A DNA stretch of 64,000 bases from Pterois miles. Its lineage: Eukaryota > Chordata > Actinopteri > Perciformes > Scorpaenidae. The stretch is taken from positions 992,001 through 1,056,000 of the forward strand of contig CAMQGK010000466.1 of NCBI GenBank assembly GCA_947000775.1. The letters run 5' to 3'. How positions within the stretch are numbered: the first letter of the stretch is position 1; every line of letters starts with the position of its first letter. The notes under the pieces are model-generated. The model made no database searches and was not told the origin of the DNA. It saw nothing but the letters and a program-made list of their open reading frames with translations. This document shows, one piece after another, positions 26,276-38,126 of the stretch. Both the position numbers and the translations under genes were made by a program.

Positions 26276-26936
26276 CAGCCAAATATAGCCAGGTAACTGG
26301 GCTGGGGTGATGAATGGTGTGTGTGTCTTGCACATATTTTCATTGCAGAGCTGCTTGTAATATGCCCAAACATTTGTGCTTACAGGAAAACAGCCACCAT
26401 CTCCCTGTGCCCATAAACATATCACCCAAATAATGGCCAGAGGCTAGAAATTACAATCCAGCACAAATATGAACTCCACACAAGGAGCTGACGGAGCGCC
26501 CGGCCATCCATCATGGCTGTGTGGCTAACAGCTGTCCAGTCCTCCCTCTCTCCACCGCTCTGCGGCAGGGTCAAACTAAACGTATTCACCCTCCACCCCT
26601 ATGTCACACGGCCTTTCCCACACTGCTCAGTCGAATGCAGTTGAGATGGGCATTTATGTGTTAATAGCCTCGAGGCTAGAGGAGTGCATTTGAATTCCTT
26701 GAGTGGCTGAGAAAATCTGGGTGGGGTTCAGTACCAAATACCAGTACCTTAAAGAGCCATGAAGCCAGTTTATAAACCTAGATCAGCTGGAGAAACGAGG
26801 ATGGGGAGATGAAGTTTGTCTTAAATGCTAATACTGGAAGACTGGCATCCATTAGCTGGCTAATAAGGGTGGGTGGGAGTTGATACAGCATATACTGTAT
26901 ACAGCAGTATTGTACTGATACATGGTAAGTATTAAA

Positions 26937-27241
26937 TATTAACCTCTTAGAGTGAGGATTCTGGTATCACATGAAAGTAGAGAAGCTGAGGAATCGATTG
27001 GTACCAAGTTATGTTGGCTTGTAGGGAAGAATGCTAAAAGCTCCAAATTTACACAAAATTTTGGCAAGGAAAAGCTGGCATGGCCAATTAGATAAAATAG
27101 ATGTTGACAAACTGTATAATTTGCAGGTGAATTGCAATATATCACAATATATCACAATACTCAGCATATTGCAAAATGTTTAAAATCGCAATAAGATGGT
27201 ATTATGGCTTAAGTATTGTGAAAATATTGTATTGTGGGGCC
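26937..27241. repeat. interspersed repeat, relative of 15231-15655
   Basis: It shares ATTTTGGCAAGGA, GATGTTGACAAACT, ATAATTTGCAG, CAGCATAT and the right end TTGTGGGGCCTC with 15231-15655. It lacks the TTCAAAGGGGTCCC segment, so it is a shorter version. A G18 homopolymer occurs farther right at 27676-27693. Confidence 0.6.
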
Positions 27242-27760
27242 TCCACCTCTACTGGCTAGTACAGCTCTCAACTTCTCTCTGATTCAGCCTCGTCTGTTTT
27301 TCTCTGTGCCTGTCGTGTTTACCCATGTTGCACAGCACCCGCTCCCACACTGAAAAATGATATCAGGCATCTGAGGTCAGATTTCAGGTCACTCAGACCA
27401 CTGACTGAGGGTTAAGGTCAGTGGTGGTCAGCTGACACTAGGTCAGTGCTTAGGGGCAGCGTGGCAGACGTCATTAACCTGAGGCCGACCCCTCGAGCCT
27501 CGCTGCTGTTGTGGGTCAGCCAATCAGCTCATCTCTGAGGCTATTACATCATCATTGCTGACAGCTTCTATGGGACGTGGACCGTGTCTTGCAAGGATGT
27601 TTAAGTGGTGATGAATTATGAGTGAAGGTAAAACCCCAGTAACCATGGTAACAGGCTTAACTAGCAAAATGGGATGGGGGGGGGGGGGGGGGGTACTCTG
27701 CTTTTTCTGCTAAAATAACTATTATAAATGAACAAAACTCACAATGCAACTATGACTTGG

Positions 27761-28350
27761 AACCATAGACTCGATATATAGATGGATGGCAAGTCTCTAC
27801 TTCCTCTCACTGTACAAAAGTGAAGCCGAAATATCCTGGCTACGGGAGCTGCCATCTTGAGATTTTGACGTGACGTAGACGTCTGCACAGTAGTGAGCCG
27901 TGGTATCAAGGTCCCGCCTACATACCGAGTCCGAGCCAATCACGAGCCACACGCGACCGCAGCTTGTTAGCGTGAGCAACCTAGCTGCTACGTTAGCACC
28001 ACGGTAGCCGTTTGGATAGAAAGGTCAACCAAAATATCTCTATAACTACATTTATAATAAAAATGACACATTCTGTTACACAGACTGGTGACAGTTAAGG
28101 AAAGTTAAAGTTACACCTCCTCTCTCGTAGTAGTTGTAGTAAAATTACAGGAACCACCTTTAGGATAAATTATTTGAAGAGTATTTTGACTTTTTTTTTT
28201 TTTTTTTTGGCCCATGTCCACATCCATTAAAATGGAAGGGGCGGGATTTATGACCTATACTGCAGCCAGCCACCAGGGGGCGATCAAAGTGTTTTGGCTT
28301 CACTTTTGGAAAGCTGTCACGTCATCCATCTTTATATACAGTGTATGGTT
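27761..28350. mobile_element. 590-bp MITE with long terminal inverted repeats
   Basis: The left end is AACCATAGACTCGATATATA followed by GATGGATG; the right end read in reverse is AACCATACACTGTATATAAA followed by GATGGATG. The inverted similarity continues inward (AAAAGTGAAGCC in both arms, with CCTGG blocks farther in). The interior includes a T-run at 28191-28208 and GCCACCAGGGGGCGATC near the right. It has no coding capacity. No clean target duplication was found, and the superfamily is not assigned. Confidence 0.75.
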
Positions 28351-30137
28351 GTGACACTTAGGTGGAGGCCATCTTTAATGTTATTCGCTGTGCTTTTCCT
28401 GTTTTAACAAGTAAAACTGTCAACAGGATGCATTGGTGACCGTGTGTGGTGAAACCAGTATGTCCAGCTAGGACCCTTATCAAAAGCAAACACACTACAC
28501 GGCTGTTTATACCCCTTTGAGGTTGGATAGTCCTTCTATTGAGAGTTATGACAGCAATAATTTTCTCCCCAAGCTAAATCCTGAGGTCAGCAGCATATCA
28601 GCACAATGCAGTCATGTCCCTGTATGTGCATTTGCGCATAGAGAATTTTACTGGCCGGCACAATGAGTTGCTGGAATATGTTGCACTGCACCGCAATAAA
28701 AGGGAGAGTCAAATTCTTCGCTGCACTAACCTGCGATTTGCACCACAGCACTCGGCACCAAGAGCTCTTGCTGCACCGGTGCAAAGGTCTAATTGAAATA
28801 AATGAGCTAGCCTCTGAGCTATTGTCAGCGTGATGGGCCCAAAGACAGAAAAGCACAAAAAAACAGAATGAAGACGCACAGAACAGGGAAGAGACTACAT
28901 CTACAGAGGGTGGCAGAGGAGAGGAAGAAAGGGAGGTGAGAGAGGACTTGGCTGGGTCATTCACATCACTTACACTACCACACAAAACACACCTGTGCAC
29001 TCAAGTTAATGAAGACCTGCACAGAGAACGAGTGCCATTCTTACCAAGTATGCCACTCCATTAGTTGCAACACAGGGTGAAGGGTTTGTGTGTGTGTGCA
29101 ACGAAGACATCTGCCGGAAAAAATGGTGTGCACTGACATTTAAAGAAAAAGCTTTGAAATAGGTCTTTTAATTAAGCTATCTTAAGAGAGAGCGAGATGG
29201 AGGGGACGGATGGGTGAACTTGAAGAGCACACAGGGCGGAAGATGAGGTTGTTGAGACAGGTGGTCAACTAAGAGTGAGGCACACTTAACACTAATAGAT
29301 GGAACAAAGACATGAGAGGCAGATGCAGCCTGAAGAGAGAGGGTAAAGCAGGGGAGACAGAGGAGAATGAGGCATGAAAGCCAGAGAAAATAAAAAGCTG
29401 TGAGCAGGTATATACACTGTATGTTCACTGTAGAGAAAACTAGACTGTGCAGTGCCTTAAGGTCTCCAGTGTGAGTGCATGCATGTGTGTCCGTGTGAGC
29501 GCGGGTCCTCTGTAACGCATGCAGGGCCATGCACCGTGGATCAGTTAGTAAAAACCAAGTCTAGCTCATGTTATCCCCCAGGATCTCACATTGCAGTGCG
29601 CTGTGTGTATGTGCGGGTGTGTGCGTGTGGGTGTGTGTGTTACTCCTGAGTGACATTTCACAAATCCAGGGGACTGGGCTAATGATGTCCCCTGCCTGAC
29701 TAAATCAAAGCACAGAGAGCTTGTGGGGTGAGGGAAAATGGGCAGAAATAAAGGTGGAATAGAAAACAGCAGGAGAAAGAAATAATAGCAGTTCACAATT
29801 AACCAATGCAGGCCGGTAGCAGAGGTCCTCATGAATGAATGCAGCATGAGTGGGTCAGTATTAAATTAGCAGGGACACAAAAAAAAAAAAAGATTTGAGT
29901 GGCAAAATAGGAGTAGTAAACATTCAGGTAACAGCAAGACCAGTCTTGAATATTTTAATGAATACTGTAACGTTTGTGTGTATACTCATGTATGGCAACA
30001 AGAATACTTTTAGTAACATTCTTGAGAAAAGGTATTGAACTTTTGCCAAAAGCAAAGTAATACTTTCCCATTAGATGGGTTCCTGAAGGGCCAACTAACG
30101 CTAATATGGTCTGCGTCAATTTCAACACTGGGAAACA
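28351..30137. other. non-coding intron sequence, no gene seen
   Basis: Purine-rich stretches lie at about 28840-28945, 29180-29400 and 29725-29790. There is a short A13 run near 29880. No exon or named repeat was identified. Confidence 0.5.
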
Positions 30138-30572
30138 AGGGCTGTCAAAGTTAAAACAATAATAACACGTTAATGCCAATTAATTTTAACGCTATCCACT
30201 GGTACAATCCATTGTCGAGAATCAGGCTAAATAACTTTTCAAAGTGGTCCCTTGACCTCTGAACACAAGATATGTGAATGAAAATGGGTTCTCTGGGTAC
30301 CCACCAGTCTCCCCTTCACAGACATGGCCACTTTATGATAATCACATGCAGTTTGATGGAAGTCATAGTCAAGTCAGCACACTGACACTTGTTGTTGCCT
30401 GTTGGGCCGCAGTTTGCCATGTTACGATGTTAGCACAGTTTTTAGGCTAAATGCAGTACCTAGTGAGGGTTTCTGGACAATATTTGTTATTGTTTTGTGT
30501 TGTTAATTGATTTCCAATAATAAATATATACATACAATAGCATATGCACTATTTTAATTATTTGATAGCCCT
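30138..30572 (-). mobile_element. AGGGCTGTCAA-ended non-autonomous element, near-complete copy
   Basis: The left end is AGGGCTGTCAAAGTT and the right end read in reverse is AGGGCTATCAAATAA. The interior holds CATGCAGTTTGATGG, AGTCATAGTCAAGTCAGC, GTTTCTGGACAATA and GATTTCCAATAATAAATA, shared with 38127-38704 and 49769-50088. It lies only 116 bases downstream of the plexin donor site, inside the intron. The ends resemble hAT-type MITEs, but no clear 8-bp duplication was found. Confidence 0.75.
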
Positions 30573-30687
30573 CAAAACATAATGTGTGCCTTGAGTTTAA
30601 GTAAACTGACTGACTAAGGAGAAAGGCTGTAAAGAAAGTACCTACTCTACAGAAATCACAAAGCACAAAGACAAGATTTGGCCTTAC

Positions 30688-31869
30688 CGAGTTGATGCAG
30701 GCGAGCTCCTTGTTGAGCAGCCAGGGCAAGGAGAGTTTCCCGTCTCCCTTGTAGCAGGACTGAATCCTTTCTTTGATCTTCTCTTTTATCCTCCTCAGGG
30801 TGAACAGGCACAATGCGGACTCTTTGGGTGGTTTGGCCCGATTCTTCTGACCCTGAGAGAAGACCGTGAAGAGGATGTCTTCATTCTCCGAGATCCCCAG
30901 AGAGTTGGCCAGCTGCCGGCCCGGCCGAGCCAAGAAGGCATCCTGCACCAGGCGGTATTCTACTCCGTCTTTAGTGCATCCGATGGGGAACTCAACGTAG
31001 GAGTAAAACTTTGGGTCGTCCACGCAGAGGCGAACAATTTTGGAAGTGAAGAACTGCTCTCCGCTGGCGTCGGGCGAAGTCAATTGGGTATCCAGCTGCA
31101 TTGTTAGATAATAGACAAACTGCTCGCTGCTGAAGCTGTAAACGTAATAGATGTCAAAAGCAGGAAACTTGGACAAAGTGTCCGACGGGATCTTCAGCTG
31201 AGAGGAGACAAACTCGTCCTGATACACAAAGCTGAACATGTCAGCATTTTCTTCATTCTCCATCAGCTTGCGACTGGACAAAGTGGGGAAGTACTCAGAC
31301 TTGCCGTCGATGGGGGTCCCAATGAACAGCTTGCTGGTCGGACTGTGTGGGGAGCTTATAATAACCCCGGACATGGTGCCCGACTCTGCCACACTGGAGA
31401 GGTAGTGCTCCTTGCGGTGGTGTGGCTCGCCAAGCTTAAAGAGGTCATCCAGGCGTAGAAACTGGCAGATCCCCTGTGAAGTGCTGCCACAGGCGATGAG
31501 GCGGTTCTGTGCGTAGTCTATGAGCAGAAGCTTGTTCACATTGGGGGTCTGGGCCAGGTCATGCGGGCAGGACTGGACACTGGGTGGAGGGTAGCACTTC
31601 TCATTGTCCACCACCGGGCCTGTCATGTGGCTGCGCAGCTTGGTCAGGTTGCTGGACAGCTTGAAAATCCAGTTGACAGCTCCCACATAGACTTCTCCAG
31701 TTTTGTTGTGGATGGCCAGATGTGTGAGCCCCCACTCAGCAGGGACGAATCGCTTAAAGGGCGGGGGTTGGCCTCCAGAGAGTGATGTGCTCATGATAAG
31801 CAAAAGCCCCAAGAGGAGAAACAAGTTCCCCTGGCCAGGGGAAGCCGCTGACCGAGATAGGGGACACAT
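30688..31869 (-). CDS. plxna1: plexin-A1 first coding exon (signal peptide and most of sema domain)
   Basis: Plexin-A proteins are single-pass axon-guidance receptors that bind class 6 and (with neuropilins) class 3 semaphorins. This exon encodes residues 1-394. A hydrophobic stretch at about residues 16-31 fits a signal peptide, and the sema beta-propeller starts near residue 38. Blocks typical of plexin-A1 are visible: GEVYVGAVN near 58-66, NEKCYPPPSVQSC at 89-101, FKLGEPHHRKEHYLSS, TPIDGKSEYFPTLSSRKLM and FVYQDEFVSSQLKIPSDTLS. From memory of the family these fit A1 better than A2 or A4; A3 was not excluded as firmly, and a versus b paralogue is unresolved. Sequons lie at N55 and N74. The start at 31869 is set by an upstream in-frame TAA at 31896-31894 and by the signal peptide. 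The exon ends TCG followed by a GTAAGG donor at 30687; 1182 bases is 394 whole codons, so it ends in phase 0. The open frame runs on into the intron, but that extension is not protein. Confidence 0.95.
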
Positions 31870-32114
31870 ATCTGGGCTGTCTAGAGGCGAGGCTTAGGGG
31901 GTTGGGGAAGGAGAAAAGAGAGGAGGAGTGCTGGTCCCAAGTCAGGATTTTCTTTCTTTTTGACTCTTCTGTCAAAGAATAAGGGAAGACAGTGTGAGGG
32001 AGAGAGAGGAGGATGAAGGGAGGGGCAACGAAACTCCTATTGATCCGCTGTCCTGTGCTCAGTGTTTGAAGCCGTCATCAGGAACATCATCCACAGAGGC
32101 ACTAGGTGGGAGCC
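31870..32114 (-). other. plxna1 5' untranslated part of exon with two candidate splice acceptors
   Basis: On the minus strand, two strong acceptors lie upstream of the ATG. One is CTCTCTCTGCCTTGCAG, giving an exon start at 32114. The other is TTATTCTTTGACAG behind a long CT-rich tract, giving an exon start at 31968. Either leaves a short 5' leader with an in-frame TAA 9 codons before the ATG, so translation cannot start upstream in this frame. This implies at least one non-coding 5' exon at higher coordinates. Alternative use of both acceptors is possible but cannot be decided from the sequence. Confidence 0.6.
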
Positions 32115-34280
32115 CTGCAAGGCAGAGAGAGAAAAACACGGTGAGCGTCCAAGGAACATTTCCTATTGATTATGCATCGAGCAGACAGAGAGGCCGAATG
32201 AGGCTCAGAAATTGAACAGCCGAAATTAGAAAAGAATTCAAGCTGACATTTGCCCCGGTGATAAATAAATAATATCAAATCAATCTGGAAGGCAAATGTG
32301 CGTCTGCATTTAATTATGAGTAAAGATAGCAGGGGAGGCATGGGCCCATTATTAAAGGCTCTGTACACATAATGGGAGTCTTGCTGGAAAGAGTTATAGA
32401 CTCACAACACTGAACTCTTTAATATTTCATTTGCTTTACCATGGTGGCTTTGGAGGAGGCGTGTGTTTAAAAAAAGTGCAAGTGGGCACTGTTACATTGA
32501 CAGCCAGCAATTTATTACCAGGTCTGCTCCAAGGCTTTCCTGTCATGGTTTCAATGGCATCATATCATACTATAACGTAACCCCTTACTGTAATTACGCC
32601 TGCAGTTCTGGCGACTACATCCGGGCAGCAGGCTCTCGTGATAGCACAGCAGGTCACAGCACACACTGCCTTCCCTCAGAGAGCTACGACTACAACATAT
32701 ATAAGGGCAACTATAACTTAGGCAGAGAGAAATATAAAAACCCTTGGCCGTGATGTATGCTGCTGCATATACAGCACAATTCTTCAAACCTTTCAGACAG
32801 CAATCACAGTCAGTGCACTCAAAACCTGCCTCACTGCCTCTTGCTACTCAGTGACCTGTGCGTTTAAAGTGATTGTTTCAGACAGACAATTGCACTGCCT
32901 TAAAAAAAGGCGACCTCGTCGTTCTTCTGAAATAGACCGGTGCCTTGGCACAGCAAGCAACCCGTCCGTAAGAGCTGAACCTGGCTCAACTTCTGTCCTG
33001 CTGCAACACAGTCAGTCTGGCAATGTATTGCAGTGGAAAATCAAATACATTCAAGCACACATAGCAGATAAAATACAGTGTAACAATTTTACTGTTTTCC
33101 CTGACGTTGGCAAGATGACGGATCGTCACCAACGGATCCAAAAGAGGAAGATAATAAAATAAATTGGCACCGATAGGACATTTTACATCTGTGCTAATCG
33201 GCAGAACTGGGCTCTGATTGTAGCCGATGAATGCACACCCGCCAGCAGTCACAGGACGTACTGTCACTGTTTTACATGGAGGATCTGTACACAAAGTCAA
33301 GGTAGAGATGAAAAAAAAATATCTTGAATATACAGTATGTACTGTATAACGCAACATTATCATCTCTTTGCCCCAGATACAGGACAGCCATACAGGGAGG
33401 AAGAGAAATCATTCACTGTTACAATGTTAACTTGCTTACCAATTAGGCGTTCTGTCTTCCAGATAATCCAGACACATAACCATCCTTTCAAGAAATGAAA
33501 TCACATACTATAGGATTCTCCTTACCCGGGGAATGTGCACCAACATTAATGTTTTCCAGGAGTTGCTTTTAACAATGTTCATGATGCGCAACAAAAATAG
33601 TCCTGACAAGTCATACTGTAAGCCACAGAAGAATGCATCGACCATTAGAAACAAACATTTTCCAATGATGTAATCCACCGAATCACACTTCAGGATATTA
33701 TCTTACAAATTATTAAATGTGCAGCAAGAAAAAAACTGATTTATTAAAAACAGCGTATGCAAAAGTAGCCGACTAGGCAGCCGCAGAAGTAAGGAAGAGA
33801 TCGGCTGATTAATAAGCTGTCAGCTTTCAAATGTTTTTGTTGTCCAAGCTATCATCATTATATAGGCTTTTAAAAATCAACCGGTTCTTCTCTCGTATCC
33901 ACACTATTTCAGTCTAGCCCAACAGTGGCCACATTTCAGTGGCCCTACTTCCTTCCTCTCTGCCATCATTGCCCTCTTACACCAGCTCATTCTGATAAAT
34001 TAAGAGCGGGGGAAGTCGGCAAATACACAGTTACTGCCTGCTTTCATTTAAGAGCTCCTCCCGAATACACAAATCTATTTCACACAGCACACACTATACC
34101 ACACAGCTGGTATTTCTTGACAACCCGGGATGCAGACAACGGAGGCGGTACATTAAAACGGCAGGAGTGAGATCATTTATAGGACGGAGGTTTTACAGGT
34201 ACAGGACAGGGGGGAGGAGAAGAGGAGGAGTCAAACAGGAGAGTATCAGCTCCTTTGGATATCCTCCAACGACAATACAA
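32115..34280. other. non-coding sequence upstream of the first coding exon
   Basis: Probably the first intron of plxna1. It is low in repeats, with no CA tracts, and many ATTA/TAAT words occur. No exon could be supported. Confidence 0.5.
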
Positions 34281-34289
34281 TGATGATGA

Positions 34290-34450
34290 GGAGCAGGGTT
34301 CGTCGGGCCGTGCGCTGTGCGCTTGACAGGCCAATCATGTTCCTGCAATACTGGGATATTAGTCCTCCTGTAAATGCTGATTATGCAAAACAGGGCGCGA
34401 CTCTCCCAGGGACCCGACGCTTCAATTTCACCTTGACTATCAAAGTGTCT
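34290..34450. promoter_or_regulatory. candidate conserved non-coding block
   Basis: Single-copy sequence retaining several CG dinucleotides (GTGCGCTGTGCGC, CAGGGCGCGACTC) beside TGACAGGCCAATCA and GCTGATTATGCAAA, which look like CCAAT/PBX-type and POU/homeobox-type sites. No frame, repeat or low complexity explains it. Conservation was not tested. Confidence 0.25.
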
Positions 34451-35264
34451 GCATGAAGGGTGTTTTACGACCACTCCGAACTGGAAAAGATGGGAAACAC
34501 TAAGGAGAGGTGAGGAGGGTGGGAAAAGGAGGAAGGGCGATATGGGAGGCAAGAAAATGAGCTAGAGGAAAATATAAATAAGGGGGCGAGGCCGAGAGGA
34601 ATGTACTTATCTCGGTTTCCGCCTCCTTCTCTCCATGCGGCGAGCTGCAGGAGCATCGGCCTATCAGTCACCTAACATACAGGTCGGGGAGGGTGGTCAG
34701 TTACCAAGCTCTGTTTCTACACCTGTTCCTAATGTCTTATACAGCTACCAGACAGGTACTAGAGAGAGTGAGTAAACATTCAGAGGGAGAAAAATGCACT
34801 TTTGGAAGTACTGAAAGAATTAAACACCTCGGTAAGAGGAGTCATTAAATTGCACATCAATTTTAGTCGCTGCTGCTGCAAATAGTGCGTAAAAAAGAGG
34901 AAAGAGAGAGAGACAGAGCGAGCAGGACAGAAGAGAAATAGTGGCGGTGACGTTCATGGAATAGCAAACCATAGCTCAGCTGAGACAACGCCGGCCAGGT
35001 TCAGGGAGAGGTGGTGTCATCCAATTTCCACAAATGAAAGGCCGGGAGAAGACGTATGGGAGGGAGAAAAAGCAGGGCGAGGAAGAGGAAAAGAGCAAGG
35101 GAAAAGAAAGAGTAGGAGACGGAGAGGAGAAACCGCATGGACAGAAAGAGAAGCATAAAGGTGAGAGTGGAGCAGCGGGAGCCAAACAAAAGCCAGCACC
35201 TCCGCTGCATTTTAATCAGAGCTCTACCTGAGCTCGACTCAAACACCAGGGGAGCCCCGCAGAT

Positions 35265-35530
35265 TGTGAGGTAACTGCAGACAGAAGGGCCTGAGCCGCA
35301 GTCATCAGACATGCCCTCTCTCTCCACCCTGCCAGATTAAAACGACTCAACGCGGGCTGCGGCCTCTCCGACATAAGCCGCCGCGATAAAACGACGAGCC
35401 GGCCTATAAAAAAAACTAATTTCTTGCTCAACGGTAGAGTCGCGCCGTGCGACGAGAGCAGATGCCAATTTAAGCCGCGGTGGCACGTCGGGAGGCGAGC
35501 TGCCTCATTTTCCATTGTCATTTCCAAGCG
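35265..35530. promoter_or_regulatory. candidate conserved non-coding block, CG-rich
   Basis: It is high in CG dinucleotides in an AT-rich neighbourhood (GCCGCCGCGATAAAACGACG, GTCGCGCCGTGCGACG), sits 3.4 kb upstream of the first coding exon and has no repeat similarity. It could be an enhancer or an undetected 5' exon. This is inference from composition only. Confidence 0.25.
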
Positions 35531-36039
35531 AGGGGAAAGATACAATGAGTCAGAGAGAGTGAGTGAGCAAATGAGAGAAACTGATAAAGAACGAGAGAAA
35601 ACATGAAAAAAAAAAAGAAAAAAAACGTCCCTATAGTAATTCCTCTTCATTTAGGCCAGCCACGGCTTGATGCAAGAGTGTGAATCGCACAACAAATTGC
35701 ATCTGGGGCTTGTTATCTATCCCGGTAATAAGACGATGACAACATGACGCACACTTTAACTAACACGTTAGTGAAATGACAACATGGAGTTATCCACTTC
35801 AAAACTAACAGGGGAGCAAAGTGGTTGGATAAAAGTATCACGCAAATAATGTCTGTACGAATGGGCCCTCTTTCTCAATCCCTCCACTCCCACCCCGTCA
35901 TAGCAGACATGCTGAGGACATCGTCAGTCACTCAGCTTCTTACGCACATTCCTCTTTTTTCCTTAAATTTCTCCATTTTCTCTCTACCGCCTTATCCCTC
36001 TAAACCCTCTTCAATTTCAATTTCCTCCAGAGCTAAAGT

Positions 36040-36300
36040 GAAATGGTGGGAAGAGCGCTGAAACAAGGTTGCGAGCCATATCTGGCACCATCAAGGAAAA
36101 ACATGTCAATCATTTTGGGCCGGAGCGTGTCTGTGGCGTTGGGAATGGGTAGCCGCCATATCAGGGGGCGGGGGGGCGAGGCTGTTATCACATCAGTGAA
36201 AAGCCTCAGAGAGGACGGGCTGTAACGGGCCAAGTTGATTGGATTTGATATCAGGACGCCCTATCAATTGACAGGACTGTACTGTGTCCCTGTGGGATTT
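36040..36300. promoter_or_regulatory. candidate conserved non-coding block with PBX/MEIS-like sites
   Basis: Sites seen are TCAATCA at 36106-36112, a TTGATTGG word near 36235 and TTGACAG at 36268-36274, within sequence keeping CG dinucleotides and the YY1-like GCCGCCATAT. It is not a repeat and has no sensible codon structure. Function is inferred only. Confidence 0.25.
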
Positions 36301-36394
36301 GGGAATTGGAATGAGGGATTGAAAGGAAAGTAGAATACGTAACGGAGAGGGAAAAGCTTCGAGAGGAGGGGTCATTCAACAGCCTTACGTTTCG

Positions 36395-36650
36395 TTATGG
36401 ATATTTGGCTTAAGAGCGGCGGGAATCCTGAGACGAGGTGGCGGTGTGTTCTCACGTACGCTGCGAAGATATTTCGGACGCTGGTGGAGTGGCGAGCCGT
36501 CGTTGACTCTCGTGAGCCAAGCTGGATCAACTCTCCCTCTCTCACCCGCATCTCCAAAGCAACTAAACCTGTCCATTCAGATAATGGTCGCTGCTCAGCC
36601 CCGGAGCTGTGCTGATTTATTGCCGGTGGCATATCAATTACAGCACTCGC
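36395..36650. promoter_or_regulatory. candidate conserved non-coding block
   Basis: Continuation of the repeat-free tract: CG-containing single-copy sequence (GAAGATATTTCGGACGCTGG and similar), ending in TGCTGATTTATTGC and CATATCAATTAC homeobox-like words. Evidence is compositional only. Confidence 0.2.
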
Positions 36651-37225
36651 CACTGGAAGGCAGAAAGAGGAGGAGGAGAAGGTGGCGAGAGTAGGGAGGA
36701 GGATGATGATGAGGGAGGAAGAAGAGCTGACAAATTCTCTGCCCTTGCATCACAACATGTGGATCACATCTGGGATGGGAGGAAGAGGTGAGAGGGTGGA
36801 ATCGAGGGCTTAAGAAAGATAGAAAAAGTAGGGAGGACGGATGTGTGTGAGAAAATTAATGCAAATTCCCAAGACACACACACTCTCATATAAGCACAAA
36901 GTCAATTATTGTAACCCAACCGTGGCATAATCAAGGAAAGCAATATGGTTTAGAAGACACACACTGGGCGCACTAACCCACACACTACTAGGACTGAGCA
37001 ATATCCCGATTATGTTGATATTGTGATATGCGACTTGATATCGGCACAAGTCACCATCTTTTCCTGGTTTACCGACGATCTAAACTGTACACACAATGCG
37101 CTGCTACGCTCACAGCTGTAAGGTTATCTTCACACTCACTGTCAGTCCGTCTCTCTCTCTGACATCTCTAACATAAAGCACACAACTGTGTAGTACTCCT
37201 TAAAGGAGTTCACTACTTGTATATT

Positions 37226-37570
37226 GGGGCGGCAGTAGCTCAGTCTGTAGGGAGTTGGCTTGGGAACCGGAGGGTCACCGGTTCAAGTCCCGACATGGAC
37301 CAAGAACTGAGTGTGAACTGGTAGCTGGAGAGGTGCCAGTTTACCTCTTGGGCACTGCCGAGGTGCCCCTGAGCAAGGCACCAAACCCTCAACTGCTCGG
37401 GGCGCTTGTCAGGAGCAGCCCCCTCACTCTGACATCTCTCCATTGTTGCATGTTTGTGCATGTGTGTGTTTGGGTCTGCATGTACCGTGTATAAGTTAAC
37501 AACAGAGTGAAAAAATTGAATTTCCCCTCGTGGGACTAATAAAGGACTATCTTCTTCTTCTTCTTCTTCT
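37226..37570 (+). mobile_element. full-length tRNA-derived SINE
   Basis: The tRNA-like head has an A box in GTAGCTCAGTCTGTAGGGAG and a B box GGTTCAAGTCC at 37280-37290. The body includes GAGCAAGGCACCAAACCC, and the tail TTTCCCCTCGTGGGACTAAT AAAGGACTATC ends in (CTT)n. This is the layout of a Pol III SINE with a LINE-related 3' end. It is inserted in the repeat that runs from about 37080 to 37680, which is uninterrupted at 56930-57180. Confidence 0.85.
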
Positions 37571-37929
37571 ATAACACATTTTAGTTGAAAAAACATCTTA
37601 AAAATGCATAATTTCCACAATGCTGAGGTCTGGCAGGCCACCAGGTCAGGTTTGCAATAGTGGAAACCCTGTTACTGATAACCACTTATCAAAAATCTCA
37701 TTGTGAAAAAAAGAGCTGTCAGCTGATTAAAATATTCAATCACGATTAATGGCATGATTGTACATGATTGATTGCAATTAATCGTACATTTCTGTGCTGT
37801 GGCTTCCTGTTGGTTCATCATCAGCTGTTGTTGGAGACAAAAAAAATGTTACAGCTTCAGCAAAACTGTGATCATGCTTCTTCCTACATTCTCATATAAC
37901 AAACCAGTTTAATACAATAGTGCACACAA

Positions 37930-37960
<31 letters not shown>

Positions 37961-38126
37961 TTGCTTAGAAAAATAAGTTTTACTTCTTGTTTGTTGAAAG
38001 GTGGGTCGACGGCAAACAGCCCAGCTGTTCTTTGCTAGATAAAAACTACAATAAGTAGCTTTAAACGTGCAGCTGTTGTATCACATTTCAACTGGTTTTA
38101 GATTATGGACATTTTTTATGCATGTT

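Noticed and set aside
30487..30687. Extension of the plexin frame past residue 394
   Set aside because: A consensus donor GTAAGG and the exact continuation in the exon at 10925 show that this is intron read-through, ending inside a transposon.
37226..37300. A tRNA gene
   Set aside because: The A and B boxes belong to a SINE head. The sequence does not close a full cloverleaf and continues into the SINE body.
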